From NCBI GenBank assembly GCA_030220185.1, contig JASPKZ010007251.1:880501-944500 (forward strand): a stretch of 64,000 nt of DNA, given 5' to 3'. This document shows, one piece after another, positions 23,170 through 36,400 of this stretch. The position numbers and the translations under genes are program-made. Under the pieces are notes generated by a model, which did not search any database, had not been told where the DNA came from, and was given only the letters and a program-made list of their open reading frames with translations. Source of the stretch: Diploptera punctata (lineage: Eukaryota; Arthropoda; Insecta; Blattodea; Blaberidae). Numbering within the stretch: the stretch's first letter is position 1; each line of letters begins with the position of its first letter.

Positions 23170-23475
23170 TGAATGAATTATGCTAGGAAGTAACATTATG
23201 AGGTTCTTCTTAATAAATAAGGTGAATTTGATCATCTTACTTCATAAATACTTGATAATTAAAACATATCAAAACAAGTCAAATGAAACATCAAGTATTT
23301 ATGAGGTAAGATTGACCAAATTCACCTTAATTATTATGCTAAGGAAAACTATAGTGGGCATAATTAAGATATTTTGTCTGTGTATTCTTACTTCTTATGG
23401 TTGTTTTTTGTTGAACATATGTTTCAAGGCTTGTGAGCCCCATCATCAGCGATATCAGCAGTACAATAACTTACG
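23170..23475. mobile_element. PLE-type module, two nested termini
   Basis: A short inverted repeat (cttacttcataaatacttg against caagtatttatgaggtaag, 23225-23310) is followed by a second terminus with a minus-strand hammerhead. Confidence 0.7.
23408..23456 (-). ncRNA. Hammerhead ribozyme candidate
   Basis: On the minus strand: CTGATGA at 23449-23443, helix II GGGGCT/AGCCTT with two G-T pairs, GAAA at 23425-23422, palindrome ACATATGT at 23422-23415, then TTC. It is a sequence-diverged partner of 33813-33860 with compensating changes in helix II. Confidence 0.72.
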
Positions 23476-23639
23476 GTTGCAGAAACATGGGAATTAAAAT
23501 CTAGAACCGTAAATAAATTAAACTCTGCAGAAATGGATTTTTGTAGGCATTCAGCTGGAATTTCTAGAGGAAATAAAATAAGAAACAGTGTAATTAAATG
23601 AAAGATGAATGTTCAAACTTCAATTGTGGATTTCTTAAA

Positions 23640-23885
23640 AAAATAAGGTCATGTAAAAAGAATGACAGAAGACAGATTCCCAAGAAGAATACTAGAATGG
23701 GTGCCACTTGATAGAAGAAGAAGAAGAGGATGGCCAAAAATAACATGGATTGATGATGTTTTGAGCAGCATGAAGGAAAAAAGGATTGGATTATGGAGAT
23801 TGGAATGACAGAGAGATGTGGAGGAGAATGACAGTAGATAATTGGGCACAGGAATATGTTGTGAAACCTACTAAATAGAATAAAT
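23640..23885 (+). mobile_element. LINE C-terminal fragment
   Basis: Reading gives HVKRMTEDRFPRRILEWVPL and RRRRGWPKITWIDDVLSSM, the LINE C-terminal motif. One frameshift separates the end. Confidence 0.7.
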
Positions 23886-24062
23886 AATTGTAACATTATT
23901 TATTTTAATTCTCTTCAGAATTGTAATAAACCTCCTAAAGAGAGATCAACCTGGCAGAAAATCTAAAGGAATCTGAGTCCCTTAATGGGCTGTAATGCTA
24001 TTTTGATGAAAATGAAATAGAAATTCTGATATGCATTGTTTTCCATTCTATGTCATTCACAT

Positions 24063-24068
24063 TTTATT
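24063..24068 (-). promoter_or_regulatory. Possible poly(A) signal of the RhoGEF gene
   Basis: AATAAA reads on the minus strand about 145 nt past the stop codon. Such hexamers are common by chance in this AT-rich DNA, and a LINE fragment lies just beyond. It is a plausible 3' end, not a demonstrated one. Confidence 0.3.
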
Positions 24069-24213
24069 TTTCATTAAACTGAACAGTTTCTGATGAATCT
24101 TATAAAATAATTGAGTTGATTTTATATCTCTTGGTTTAAGTTTGAAACTATATGTATCTTTGGTTTAATTTCAAACCTCTATCGTGCTGCCTAGTGAAGA
24201 TGAAGCTTACTGT

Positions 24214-24407
24214 TCACGAGTGTTGATGTTGAGGAGAACGCATCAGGGCTCGTCCCTTTTTACTGCTGCCAAATGTGAACCAGGTTCCAACTTTACGTCC
24301 TAGAGAATGTGTAGATCCTTGAGCCGGCTGAGATCCACTAAAACTATGATGACTGGTGCTCGCTTCAGAAGGATTTACATAACTTGGTTCCCGCTTGTAG
24401 TTTTTGT
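24214..24407 (-). CDS. ARHGEF9-like: RhoGEF terminal exon l
   Basis: The exon is 194 nt including the TGA stop at 24214-24216. The acceptor is taacctacag. It completes an Asn codon begun in exon k and encodes [17 protein letters not shown], then a Ser/Gly/Gln stretch, [16 protein letters not shown] and the end QHQHS. The WFTFG-basic motif near the end resembles the C-terminal aromatic/basic motif of long ARHGEF9 isoforms. The rest looks disordered. Confidence 0.9.
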
Positions 24408-27400
24408 CTGTAGGTTAACAAAACACAACAATTAAATGTCATAATTTCCGGTTGTATAAGACGCTCCTATATATAAGATGTTTAATTTAAAATAAAATAA
24501 TATTTTTTATCTCACCTCATATCCTGTCTTGTATTTATACCAGTTTCAAAAACAGAGTCGTAAAACATCTGATGATGAAACTGCCTAGGTTTTGAAACTG
24601 GTCTAAATAGAAAACAGGATTTGAGGTGAGGTAAAAAGAATTTTATTTTAAATTTTAAAAATTCATTGGCAGTTTCTGCATTACTTTATGGGAGTGAAAC
24701 TTGGGTAATGACCAAAAAATTACAAAGTAGAATACAAAGTGTAGAAATGAACTTCCTTAGAAGAACAAAAGGCTGCACAAGAATGGATCGGTTAAAGAAT
24801 GAAGATATAAGAACAGAGTTAAATATATATTTATCCATTAAATGATAAAATCAAAGCATATAGAGAAAAGTGGTTTAGACATGTTGAAAGAATGAACGTA
24901 ACAAGATTACCAAAAGCAGCATTTAACTACAAGCCAAGAGGTTCAAGGAATGTAGGAAGCCAGTGAAAAGATGGACAGAACAACTGTGAGGTGGAACAGG
25001 CATTTTGCCTAGCCTGTGAAGTGAAGAAGAAGAAGAACATTCAATCTCGTGATTAAATGCTAATTTGAGTGCATGTTGTACAAATTGTTGAGGAATTGGC
25101 TGAATTCAAATACCTAGGAAAAATAATCACAAATAGGAATGAGATGCAAAAAGAAATTAAACATAGGCTCAATTCTGGAAATGCGTGCTATTATGCATTA
25201 CAGAGACTTTTGATGTCCCAACTCCTTTCAAAAAATGTTAAACTGAAAATATATAAAACTATTATTCTACCAGATATATTATATGGGTGCGAAACATGGA
25301 CTCTTACTTTAAGGGAGGAAAGGAGATTATGAGTTTTTGAGAATAAAGTTCTTAGGAAAATTTTTGGACCAAAGAGAGATGAACAGACAGGTGAATGGAG
25401 AAGACTACATAAAAATGAACTACATAGTCTTTATAGGAAGCCAGATATAATAAGAACAGTTAAGTCTCATAGACTGCGATGGGCAGGACATGTTGTGCGT
25501 ATGGGGAATGAAAGACATGCATGGAAGCTTCTTGTAGGAAAGCCGGAGGGAAGACGCCCGGTTGGTAGACCAAGAATGAGGTGGGAGAACATTAACTATG
25601 ATTTGAGGGAAGTAGATTATACAGGGAATGATTGGAAAGCATTAGCTCAGGATAGGGATGTATGGAGAGCTTATGTCCGCGCGGCCATGAACCTACGGGT
25701 TCGATAGTGCCAGTGAGTAAGTAAGTAAGTTGTACAAATAGTTTTTGTTAAAATGGCGATATCATTTCGCCGATTTTCTTCAGTCTCGAGATCTACCCAC
25801 TTTGCACTTTTCCTTAGTTCTTTGCACTTTTCTTAATGAAAACTGTACAATATCTCCTGTTCACACAAAGTTTTAATCAATTTTTCCATAGGCAAAGGTC
25901 TTAAATGTTTTTCAGCATCCCTATTTACAACCTGCAATTCATAACTTGAATGTCACCTGCTTTTCCCATCAAATGAAAACTGCGGGGAAAATATCAAAAT
26001 AAGCACAAAAATCTCAACATGTTAACTCAATACTGACAAGAGAACTGTCAACCATTGCATGCAGAAACCTATCTTGAAATTTCTCCCAGAGAAGTATTAT
26101 GATTTACCAAGGCAGTGTCCAAAAAAAATCATCTGCCTTTTTAACTGCAAGGCATAGAAATAAAAGCCAGAATCCAGCAATGGCAAAGCACTGTATAGAG
26201 CAGATGGACTCCCTGCATGAGTAAGAGCAGAGTGAAATTAGGTAGGACGTGGCACAGATGGCAGATAGTGAGGGTTATCCAATCTACCAATTCAGGTGTT
26301 GTTATAGTTTAAATGAAAGATTTGGTTAAGTTATGTAGGTAGAAAATAACACTATGAGGTTTATTTTAAGTCCCGCGCCGTAGCCGAGCGGTTAAGGTAG
26401 GAAGCCTTGGCACAGAGCTACGGGACTTGCGCTGGTTCGAGTCTCCATGGGGGAAGAAATTTTCTCATGGTATTTCAGCCAGTATGGGACTGGTGCCCAC
26501 CCAGCATCGTGAGGCAATTGGGTTGCTACAATAAGTAGCGGCTCCAGGTTGAGGAACCAGCTACAACGACTGGGGGACTCGACATGCTAACCACATGTCA
26601 CCCCTACACTGGCTGTTGATCATCTACCTCTGTGATTGACACATGTGGATGTGAAGGGCCAGCAGCCGGCTGGTAAAAGGGCAACCGCTGAAAAGAGGAA
26701 AGACCCTCAATCGGAATCGGTTTATTTTAATATTGTTTAGTTGTTTCTTGACTCACCACATACTTCTTAACTCCCAAGCAGACTCGAGTTTCTTCACTTC
26801 ATTTGTGATATTCTCAATATTGTATTATGTGAGGCCATTGGACATCAGTTGTGAACGTAATACAGTATTGAGAATACCACAAATGAAGTGAAGAAATTCG
26901 AGTCTGCTTGGGAGTTAAGAAGTATGAGGTGAGTCAAGAAACAACTAAACAATATGAAAGATTTGGTGCTGGATTTTAATGCCTTACAGTTAAAAACAGC
27001 AGATAATTTTTTGGACAAGACCTTTGTACATCACAACACTTCTTTGGAAGATATTTCAAGGTGCATGCAATGGTTGACAGTTCACTTGTGAGGAACTTTA
27101 TACCAATTACAGATAAGATACAGAATTTAACTTTTACAGGAATTAATCACTATGAGGTTTAATTTATGGTAAAATCAAATGTTTCCTACCTCACCTCATA
27201 TAAATCTTCTAAGTATATTGCGATTTCGAGACCATAACGGTCTCATCTTCAGTACTATATTGGCGACTGATGTTATATCGAGGGAAGAAGAAGAAGAGTT
27301 TCTTCTGATTGACATAACATCAGTCGCCAATATAGTACTGAAGATGAGATCATTATGGTCTCGAAATTGCGATCTACTTAGAAGATTTATATGAGGAGAG

Positions 27401-30400
27401 GTAGCAAACATTTGATTTTACCATAAGATACAGAATGATTAAACTTGGATAGGAAAACATTCTAAAGTGCATAGTACATCATTTCCCTAACAACAGTCAA
27501 AATTAATGACTTACTTCTGGGTTTGCTAGGAGGCCTCCTCTGGCATCGAGCAGCCATTCTTGCAAGTTGTCTTGCTGTCGGAGGAAGTTCTAAGCCATCC
27601 TGTCTATCTTTCGCAACTAATCGTCGTTCCTCTGCCATTGCATCCAACCAACGTCGCTTCTCTTCTGCTGTCCGGCAGCAGAATAGAAGCCATTTATCTC
27701 GAACACAACTGTAAACCTTCAATCCATGCCGAACCATCACTCCTAGCTGTGGGTCTGAAATATAATACATTCACCATTTATGCCCAATACTCTCATGCTA
27801 TGTAAATCAAGAGATTCCCATATGATCTGGAGTCTGTAAGTAGCAATGGGAAGTATATTTGTATGTTCCATACCTATACATACACACGTGGAGTAAGGGT
27901 GCTCATTTGTATGAGCTGCTTAACCAAATGAATTTGTTGTTTCATAAAACTTATGATGGGAATTAACATAATGAACTTTCAAATTAATAAAATGAGTCTT
28001 ACATCATCTCACCTCATACTCCATGTTTTTTAGAGCACAGGACCGCAATTTCAGGAACAATCATTCCTATCTTCAGCAATCTTACTGACTGAATTTTTGC
28101 CTTCACCACCATCTTGTAAAACTGCCATCTAGTGTTGATTTGATGAACTTTGAGATTAAATCTTGCTCTCTGGGAATTAACAGTTTGGGAAAAGATATAC
28201 ATTCAGAAGAAAAAAATTAGGTCCATGAATTTTTAAATTCCCAGCGAGCAAGATTTAATCTCAAAGTTCATCAAATAAACACGTAGATGACAGTTTAGAA
28301 GAATATGGTGAAGGCAAAAATTCAACAGTCGATAATGACTGTTCCTGAAACCACAATCCTGTGTTGTGAAAAGCATGGAGTGTATGAGGTGAAATGATGT
28401 ATGACTTATTTTAATTTTATTACATGCTTTATATTAGCTTGACCTGTATCTGTCTATCTATGTAACAGAATCTTTCAACACGATTTTCACCCACTTAAAA
28501 ACATTGGATCGATTTGAAACTTTGTATACTTATAAAGGACCAATGACAATACAATAATTTCATAAATTTTTTTCTAAGGTCCTGGCCAGGATCATCAGGA
28601 CATCAAAAAAATAAAGATCAGTATAATAGGTTGCGGACTTATGGACTTTTTAGTTCATCGTTGTAAGAAATTAATATTATATCCTCTGGTAGCTCAGTTG
28701 GTAGAGCGGTGGACTGTAGTTTCTATATAAATTTCAGTAATCCATAGGTCGCTGGTTCAAATCCGGCCCGGAGGATTTTTTTTAAGAAGAGTATTACTTT
28801 TAGCTCATACTACAATAGTATCGAATTTAAAGATATTTACATTTTTATCTTATTCTGTAAAATATTAATGACAATTTTGTAAACTTACCACTTTGTAATT
28901 TATCCAAAAAATATGAGAAGAATACGATTAACTATAAGTATTTATCTATATTAAAATATTCAAAAATATTATAATAATGTTAGATAATAATAATTTAAAA
29001 AAAATATATTATTATATTCGTGCCTAGACACTAAAAATATCGTAAGCAATTAAATTTTCATGGGATTCCGGTTTATGATAATCAATTAAACTAAAAATTA
29101 AAAAAATAAATAATAGTTTAAAAAAAACTAAAACAACACGCTTTATTAGAAAACCAAACTAAAAAATAAATAATAGTTTAAATCAACTAAAACAACACGC
29201 TTTATTAGAAACACCGACTTAAAAAATGAAAAATAATTTTAATTTCCAACACGCTTGGGATAAAATTAAAGTGGTCAACAAAAAAATCATCTCCAACACA
29301 TCTAGAATAAAACTATAGTTATCTACAAAAAAAAAATAATTTTACCTTCAAAAGTGTGGGGCGCTTTTTATGGTTTTCCCGTTTTCTTCTTGGAGACTTT
29401 ACTTTTACCAATATCTGTTTATTATCAAATATATTAATTGATATAGATCACCCCACGCTTTTGATGGTAAAATTATTTTTTTTGTAGATAACTCTAGTTT
29501 TATTCTAGATGTGTTGGAGATGATTTTTTTGTTGACCACTTTAATTTTATCCCAAGCGTGTTGGAAATTAAAATTATTTTTTAGTTCGGTTTTCTAATAA
29601 AGCGTGTTCTTTTAGTTTTTTAAAACTATTATTTATTAATGTTTTTATTATTGATTTAACATTTCTCACTGAAAGATAAATTATATTTGAAGAGAAAAAT
29701 TTTTGCCTAGACCGAGACTCGAACCCGGGACCCTTGGCTTTCCGGGGCCAAGTGCTCTACCAACTGAGCTACCGAGGCGAGTTACAATCTAGACGCAAAT
29801 TTTTCTCTTATATATGTTGTAATTCCCTATCACCAAATGCTTTTGAAACCATTGCTTCTATCTTTGCAAATGGCGGCTTCTTAGTTAAGAAGACATTTTT
29901 ATTGGGAATTTAACATTACTTTATAAAGCTAGTAAGGCTTCTAATGATGTTTTTATTATTGATTTAACATTTCTCACTGAAAGATAAATTATATTGCAAA
30001 GATAGAAGCAATGGTTTCAAAAGCATTTGGCGATAGGGAATTACAACGTATATAAGAGAAAAATTTGCATCTAGATCGTAACTCGCCTCGGTAGCTCAGT
30101 TGGTAGAGCACTTGGCCCGGAAAGCCAAGGGTCCCGGGTTCGAGTCTCGGTCTAGGCAAAAATTTTTCTCTTCAAATATAATTTATTATTTATTAACTTG
30201 CTGTTATTGTCTAATGCTTGACATTTCATGAGGTTAGAAGTATAGGGTTCTATCTACATTTTTTTATATTTCTTGTTTTCCAAATTAAATGGTTAGGAAT
30301 AAATTCTATAACAAAATTCCATGTTCTGTCCACAATGTTTATAATCTCTGAGTATTGTGCAGTTAATCATTAGTATACACACCTTATCCTACATTTGAAC

Positions 30401-33400
30401 GTTATCCTAAATTAATTCTAAACTTTAAAAACTCTCCTGAAAAATAAAAAAAAGTCATATAGAATCCGAATATTTTATTTTAGGAAGTAATATTTTGAGG
30501 TTCTTTTATTCAAATTTTTTTGAGACCGGAAAACATCTTACATCAAATTAATGTTGGTTCAGTTTGAACATGTTTCGATATCATTTTCAGCTTGGCCAGA
30601 CTGTTGAGTTTTATGTTGTGAACCCTGGATGTCGATATCAACTCCCTCCTCTGGCCAACATTAATTTGAGGTAAGATGTTTTCCAGTCTCAAAAAAACTC
30701 AAGAATTGGGAATGCAGCCATTAGCTCTTGTGCAACCCAGAATATTTCTATGATAGATCCAGCAGGTAACGCTTTGCAAATCTGCAGCTAATTTAGCTAT
30801 TTTTATTATTCATTTCATACATCTCAATGATACCCTCAGGGGTCCCCAACTAGGGGATATGTGGATGGCGACCACAAGGTGCCTAAGCTGAGCAAAACAT
30901 TGCTTCCACTTACTTGTGTTTTGCTCCTTACTTTTATCTTTAACCAATCTGGTATTTCTTCCTTTTCTAGTACCAGATCCCTCTTTTTACTTTCCTATCC
31001 AGTCTCTCTTGCCTGACCTCTTGTTTTCTTCGACCCTGATGGTATTAGAGTATTCAAAGCCAAAGGGTTCATTTCTGTCTTTCCTATATCTCTTTCTTTT
31101 AACCTCGTGGACACTCACCTTGAATGCCCACATAAGCAGCATGTTCAAATGCAGCCCCATTGCAACTTATAAGTATATAATGGATTCATGTTATCAGCTG
31201 TGCTGGATACACGTAATGAAGAAGAAGAAGAATACATCTCAATGATGGATAAATCATATGTGAAAAGAAAAATTATATGCTCAGACTGGGGCTTGAATCC
31301 AGAACCTTTGGCTTTTTAGTGTATGAAAAATATTACCCTTGCCATCAGGAACATCGATAACTTCGCTGGTGTCCAGATGAATTCGACCTTTGTACACATG
31401 TGTGTTCCTCTTTAGGATGTCCTGTAACCAGAAAATATTTATTTTGGAAAATATGAAAGAGAGTAGGGTGAAATGTAATATTTTTACATTTAGAGGTTTG
31501 GACAAAAAAAAATTGACAAACATATTTCTCAAAAATTTATTTTTTCGTATTATTAATATCTTCATTAAGCTTTGATATAGATGGGAAGAACAAGTTAAGA
31601 AGAATATCGAGAAAAGAGGAGTTGAATGAATGTTAATGAAGGAAGAGGAGACATGGAATGACCGAGATAGATGGAGGCTTTTGTTTGAAATTTGACTCCT
31701 GGAACAGACTAGATGAAAATGATAATTACCTTCTTGCAATAGACAAGCTGGTGATCAAAGAGGAACAGAGTAACATTGTTGGTCCACATGCCAGTAGTAA
31801 CTCTAACCACTTCTCCTTGATGTATTAGTTGTGAACTATGTTCTATTAAATCTTCACCCTGTAAAAATAAATCTATACATACTATGTGGAAATGGAATAG
31901 AAATAGTAGGTGCAGTCAACATACCTAAAGCAGTTACTTGAAGTTATGCCTAAAAATACAAATTCCTCTCTAATAAACTATATGCTGCTTGCTATTGCTG
32001 ATTTTTCAATTCAGCACATAGTTTATTAGGGAATCATAGAATTGAAAAAGAAGCTAAACTTTTGAAACATCTATCTAAACCTTTGGAATTAACAGTCTGG
32101 GATTTTTTTTAAATACAATAGGAAGTAACATTAAGAGGTTTAATTAAGGTAGAATTTTTTATCACTCACCTCATATTGTTCATATTGAGTGATAAAAAAT
32201 TCTGCCTTAATGAATATACCTCATAGTGAGAATTCCTAAAATAAGTAATTAAGAGGTTTATATTTGAAGAGAAAAATTTTCGCCTAGACCGAGACTCGAA
32301 CGTTGTAATAATTCCCTATATAAGAGAAAAATTTGCGTCTAGATCGTAACTCACCTCGGTAGCTCAGTTGGTAGAGCACTTGGCCCGGAAAGCCAAGGGT
32401 CCCGGGTTCGAGTCTCGGTCTAGGCGAAAATTTTTCTCTTCAAATATAATTTATCTTTCAGTGAGAAATGTTAAATCAATAATAAAAACATCATTAGAAG
32501 CCTTACTAGCTTTATAAAGTAATGTTAAATTCCCAATAAATGTCTTCTTAACTAAGAAGCCGCCATTTGCAAAGATAGAAGCAATGGTTTCAAAAGCATT
32601 TGGCGATAGGGAATTACAACGTATATAAGAGAAAAATTTGGGTCTAGATCGTAACTCGCCTCGGTAGCTCAGTTGGTAGAGCACTTGGCCCGGAAAGCCA
32701 AGGGTCCCGGGTTCGAGTCTCGGTCTAGGCAAAAATTTTTCTCTTCAAATATAATTTATCTTTCAGTGAGAAATGTTAAATCAATAATAAAAACATCATT
32801 AGAAGCCTTACTAGCTTTATAAAGTAATGTTAAATTCCCAATAAATGTCTTCTTAACTAAGAAGCCGCCATTTGCAAAGATAGAAGCAATGGTTTCAAAA
32901 GCATTTGGCGATAGGGAATTACAACGTATATAAGAGAAAAATTTGGGTCTAGATCGTAACTCGCCTCGGTAGCTCAGTTGGTAGAGCACTTGGCCCGGAA
33001 AGCCAAGGGTCCCGGGTTCGAGTCTCGGTCTAGGCAAAAATTTTTCTCTTCAAATATAATTTATCTTTCAGTGAGAAATGTTAAATCAATAATAAAAACA
33101 TCATTAGAAGCCTTACTAGCTTTATAAAGTAATGTTAAATTCCCAATAAATGTCTTCTTAACTAAGAAGCCGCCATTTGCAAAGATAGAAGCAATGGTTT
33201 CAAAAGCATTTGGCGATAGGGAATTACAACGTATATAAGAGAAAAATTTGCGTCTAGATCGTAACTCGCCTCGGTAGCTCAGTTGGTAGAGCACTTGGGC
33301 CAGAGAGCCAAGGGTCCCAGGTTCGAGTCTCGGTCTAGGCGAAAATTTTTCTCTTCAAATATAATTTATCTTTCAGTGAGAAATGTTAAATCAATAATAA

Positions 33401-36400
33401 AAACATAATTAAGAGGTTTGTTTAATAATTAGAACATTTTGTCTGTTCATTCTTACTCTTAGAGTTGTTTTTGTCGAACATATATTTTAGATTATATTAT
33501 TTTTAGTCTGAACATCTTACCTCAATATTAATATTGAGGTAAGCTGTTCAGACTAAAAATAATATAATTAAAATAACCTCAAAATATAACTTCCTAAAAT
33601 TAAATATATATTTTAGAGCTTCTTAGCCCCATTGTCAGCGATTACAGACTGAATTTTCTCATGTTGTTGGCCCTGATTTTTTATTCCTGCTCTCTTTGCC
33701 TCTGGTCCAATGAAATTACTAATAAGGTTTCTTTCTGCAGGAATTTCGAAGTTCATAATTCTTTCCTTGTTCTTGAAGAATCAGGGCCGAGAACATGAGA
33801 AAATTCAGTCTGTAATCACTGACGATGGGGCTAAGAAGCTCTGAAACATATGTTCGACAAAAACAACTCTAAGAGGTAAGAATGAACAGACAAAATGTTT
33901 TAATTAAGTCTGGGAAAAGTTATGTTGTTGTTTTCAAATGCTGGGCCTTGGCAATAAAGCCAATTAGCGTTCTTGCTCTCCAATATTTCTCTATGGTGGA
34001 TCCAACAGGTAATACTTCACAGGTTTGTAGATGTTCTTCATTCATTTCTTCATCTTTGTTGCATAGAGGACAATTTGGATTAGTGTAGATTCCTATCTTA
34101 ATATATAAAAATTACGTGTCACATTGTTTGTCCGCGATGGAATCCTAAACTACTGAACCGATTTTAATAAAATATATTAATATTAATTTCGTGTGTATTA
34201 GTTTTAAGTAATCTGGCTGAAAGACAGCAACTTAATTTAAATTTAACTGGACCGAGAAGGGACATTGAACAATATGGCGAATCAGTTCTAGAGACCATGA
34301 ATTATAAGATATCAAGTGAATTTCCGCAAATTGGTATAGGCCTATGTGACATAAATCTTACATTTCAGAAGAATGCCAATTTAAGAACATATGAAGGTCC
34401 TAAGGAACGGAATAACAGAACTGTAAGTAAGTCTGTTAGTTATAATAATATGCCTAATATTACAGAAACAATCTCCATGCCTCAATTAAATGAAAAACAA
34501 GATGATTATAATATATCACAATATATTACTATACAGAGACTTCTTGATGATGATGAGAATCCAAACTGCCAACAAGTTCGTAGAAAAAAATGAAAGTATA
34601 ATGAAATCAGCAAGCCTCTCTCAAAATATTCCATCAATAAATGTATATAATCCTTATGATACACTTATGGATGATACTGAGAATGCAGACAACATAAATC
34701 ATCAATCAACAAAACCAGGAAAAGATGTACATTCATAGTTTATTAGAGAATCATAGAATTGAAAAAGAAGCTAAACTTTTGAAACATCTATCTAAACCTT
34801 TGGAATTAACAGTCTGGGAATAGATATACATTCAAAAAACCATACGAGAACTATGAATTTTTGTTTCCGGATGAATCAAATTTAATTACAAGGTTCTTCA
34901 AATTAACACCAAATGGTAATTTAGAAAAAAACCAGCATATTGAAGAATCAACAGTTGTGAAAACAGTTAAGGATGGGAATGATGTTTCCTGATACTGCAG
35001 TTCTGTGTTAAAAAACGTAGATGTATGAGGTTAGAAGAATTCATGTTTCATTTGATTTTAATGTAAAGTTTATTGGATTTGATAACTTCTTGGGTAGAAA
35101 AAGTAATGAATTTATTTACCTCCCAACCCTCCACTCGCTGCTGCCATGCAGCAAGTTTTTCTAAACTCTCCATACGTCTTTTCCTCTCGTTGATGAGAAC
35201 TGCTACATTACGCATAGCTTCCAGTGCTTCCCGAATTTTTTCATAATCTGGATGATCAGCCTGAAAAAAAAGGAGAGAAATTTCTAATTAAAACAGATCA
35301 TCTAATATAGCAGAAAACAATCCTATAAAGAACTAACATTCTTAAATCTGAAGGTAGTAGAAGAGTGGGTGGAACCAAGATTTGAGATAGATGGTGGATG
35401 GAGAATCTTAAGAAGTTAAAGAATGGAGAAGGTCTTTGGACAGCGACAAATAGAGAAAATTTTCACAGCAGATGGGCCCAAAATAGGCTGCAGTGCTATT
35501 TGTATTATTATTATTCTTATTATCATCATCATCATCATATATCATTTTGAATTAAATTTTTACTAGAAGTATAGGATTTTCATAAATGTTGCATATTTGA
35601 CTACAAACATAAACTTACACAAGATCACGTTTCTGAAAACTATTCTTTTTCTTTAATCAGTAAATGAATTAGATTTTAAATCTGATGTTATATTTTATAT
35701 TCTTTTTAGGATTAGTTTCAAGGATTTTTCCTCATTGTCAATTGGCATCTGACTGTTAATTTGACAGTTGGTATTCCTTTACTTCTTCCTCTGTTGATGG
35801 ACTAATGAACCACCAAAATGAATCTTTTTACTGGAAAATTTCAAAATTCATTTTTTTTTAAATCTTGGACATAGATTTTTTTCCCAAACTGTGAGTTCTT
35901 TAGATGTCTCCAATTGTTGGAAAAAAAAAAGACAAAATAATTAGTCATATTTGAAGAGAAAAAAATATACGCTCAGACTGGGACTCGAACCCAGGACCTT
36001 TGGCTTCAAGTCCCAGTCTGAGTGTATAATTTTTCTCTTCAAATGTGATTTGTTTATCATTGAGGTGTATGAAATGAACAATAAAAACTTTGAAAGAAAC
36101 CACACTGGCTTTATAATGTAATATAAAATTCCCAAATAAATGTCTTCTTAATAAAGAAGCCGCCATTTGCAAAGATAGAAGCAAAGGTTTCATAGCATTT
36201 GGTGCGCAGGAATTGACAACATATATAAGAGAAGAATTTGTGTCACTGCCATGCAAATCTTAACAAATAACCCAAACATAGCATCTGAAATTGAGAAAAC
36301 AGCAGTCACACAGTATGAAAAATTTTTAAGGCTACCCCATAATAACTGGACTCAAAGAAAACCACAAGTATGTTTAAAATCTCAGCAAAGCTTCCTAAGC

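Larger units (their letters stand above)
27175..27420. mobile_element. PLE-type fold-back module with two hammerheads
   Basis: The arms mirror each other around 27290 (acctcatataaatcttctaa and complement). Both arms hold a hammerhead core with a strong helix II. A longer copy of the family is at 50760-51180. Confidence 0.8.
33403..33900. mobile_element. PLE-type fold-back module, interrupted
   Basis: The arms (tctgttcattcttactctta..., tctgtaat..) are inverted around 33720. The left arm is split by a smaller element at 33491-33605. The right arm holds an intact hammerhead. Confidence 0.8.

Noticed and set aside
27523..27805. Plus-strand frames over exon k
   Set aside because: The minus strand encodes the PH domain with proper splice sites; the plus-strand frames are shadows.
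32451..33294. Repeated 77-93-codon minus-strand frames ([14 protein letters not shown])
   Set aside because: They are readings through the 305-bp tandem repeat and its tRNA-like part, identical because the repeat is.
32351..33343. Four tRNA genes in tandem
   Set aside because: The units lie in a dispersed repeat with inverted AGAGAAAAATTT ends, have loop CCGGAAA without T33, and show a mismatch in the acceptor stem. They are tRNA-derived repeat units.
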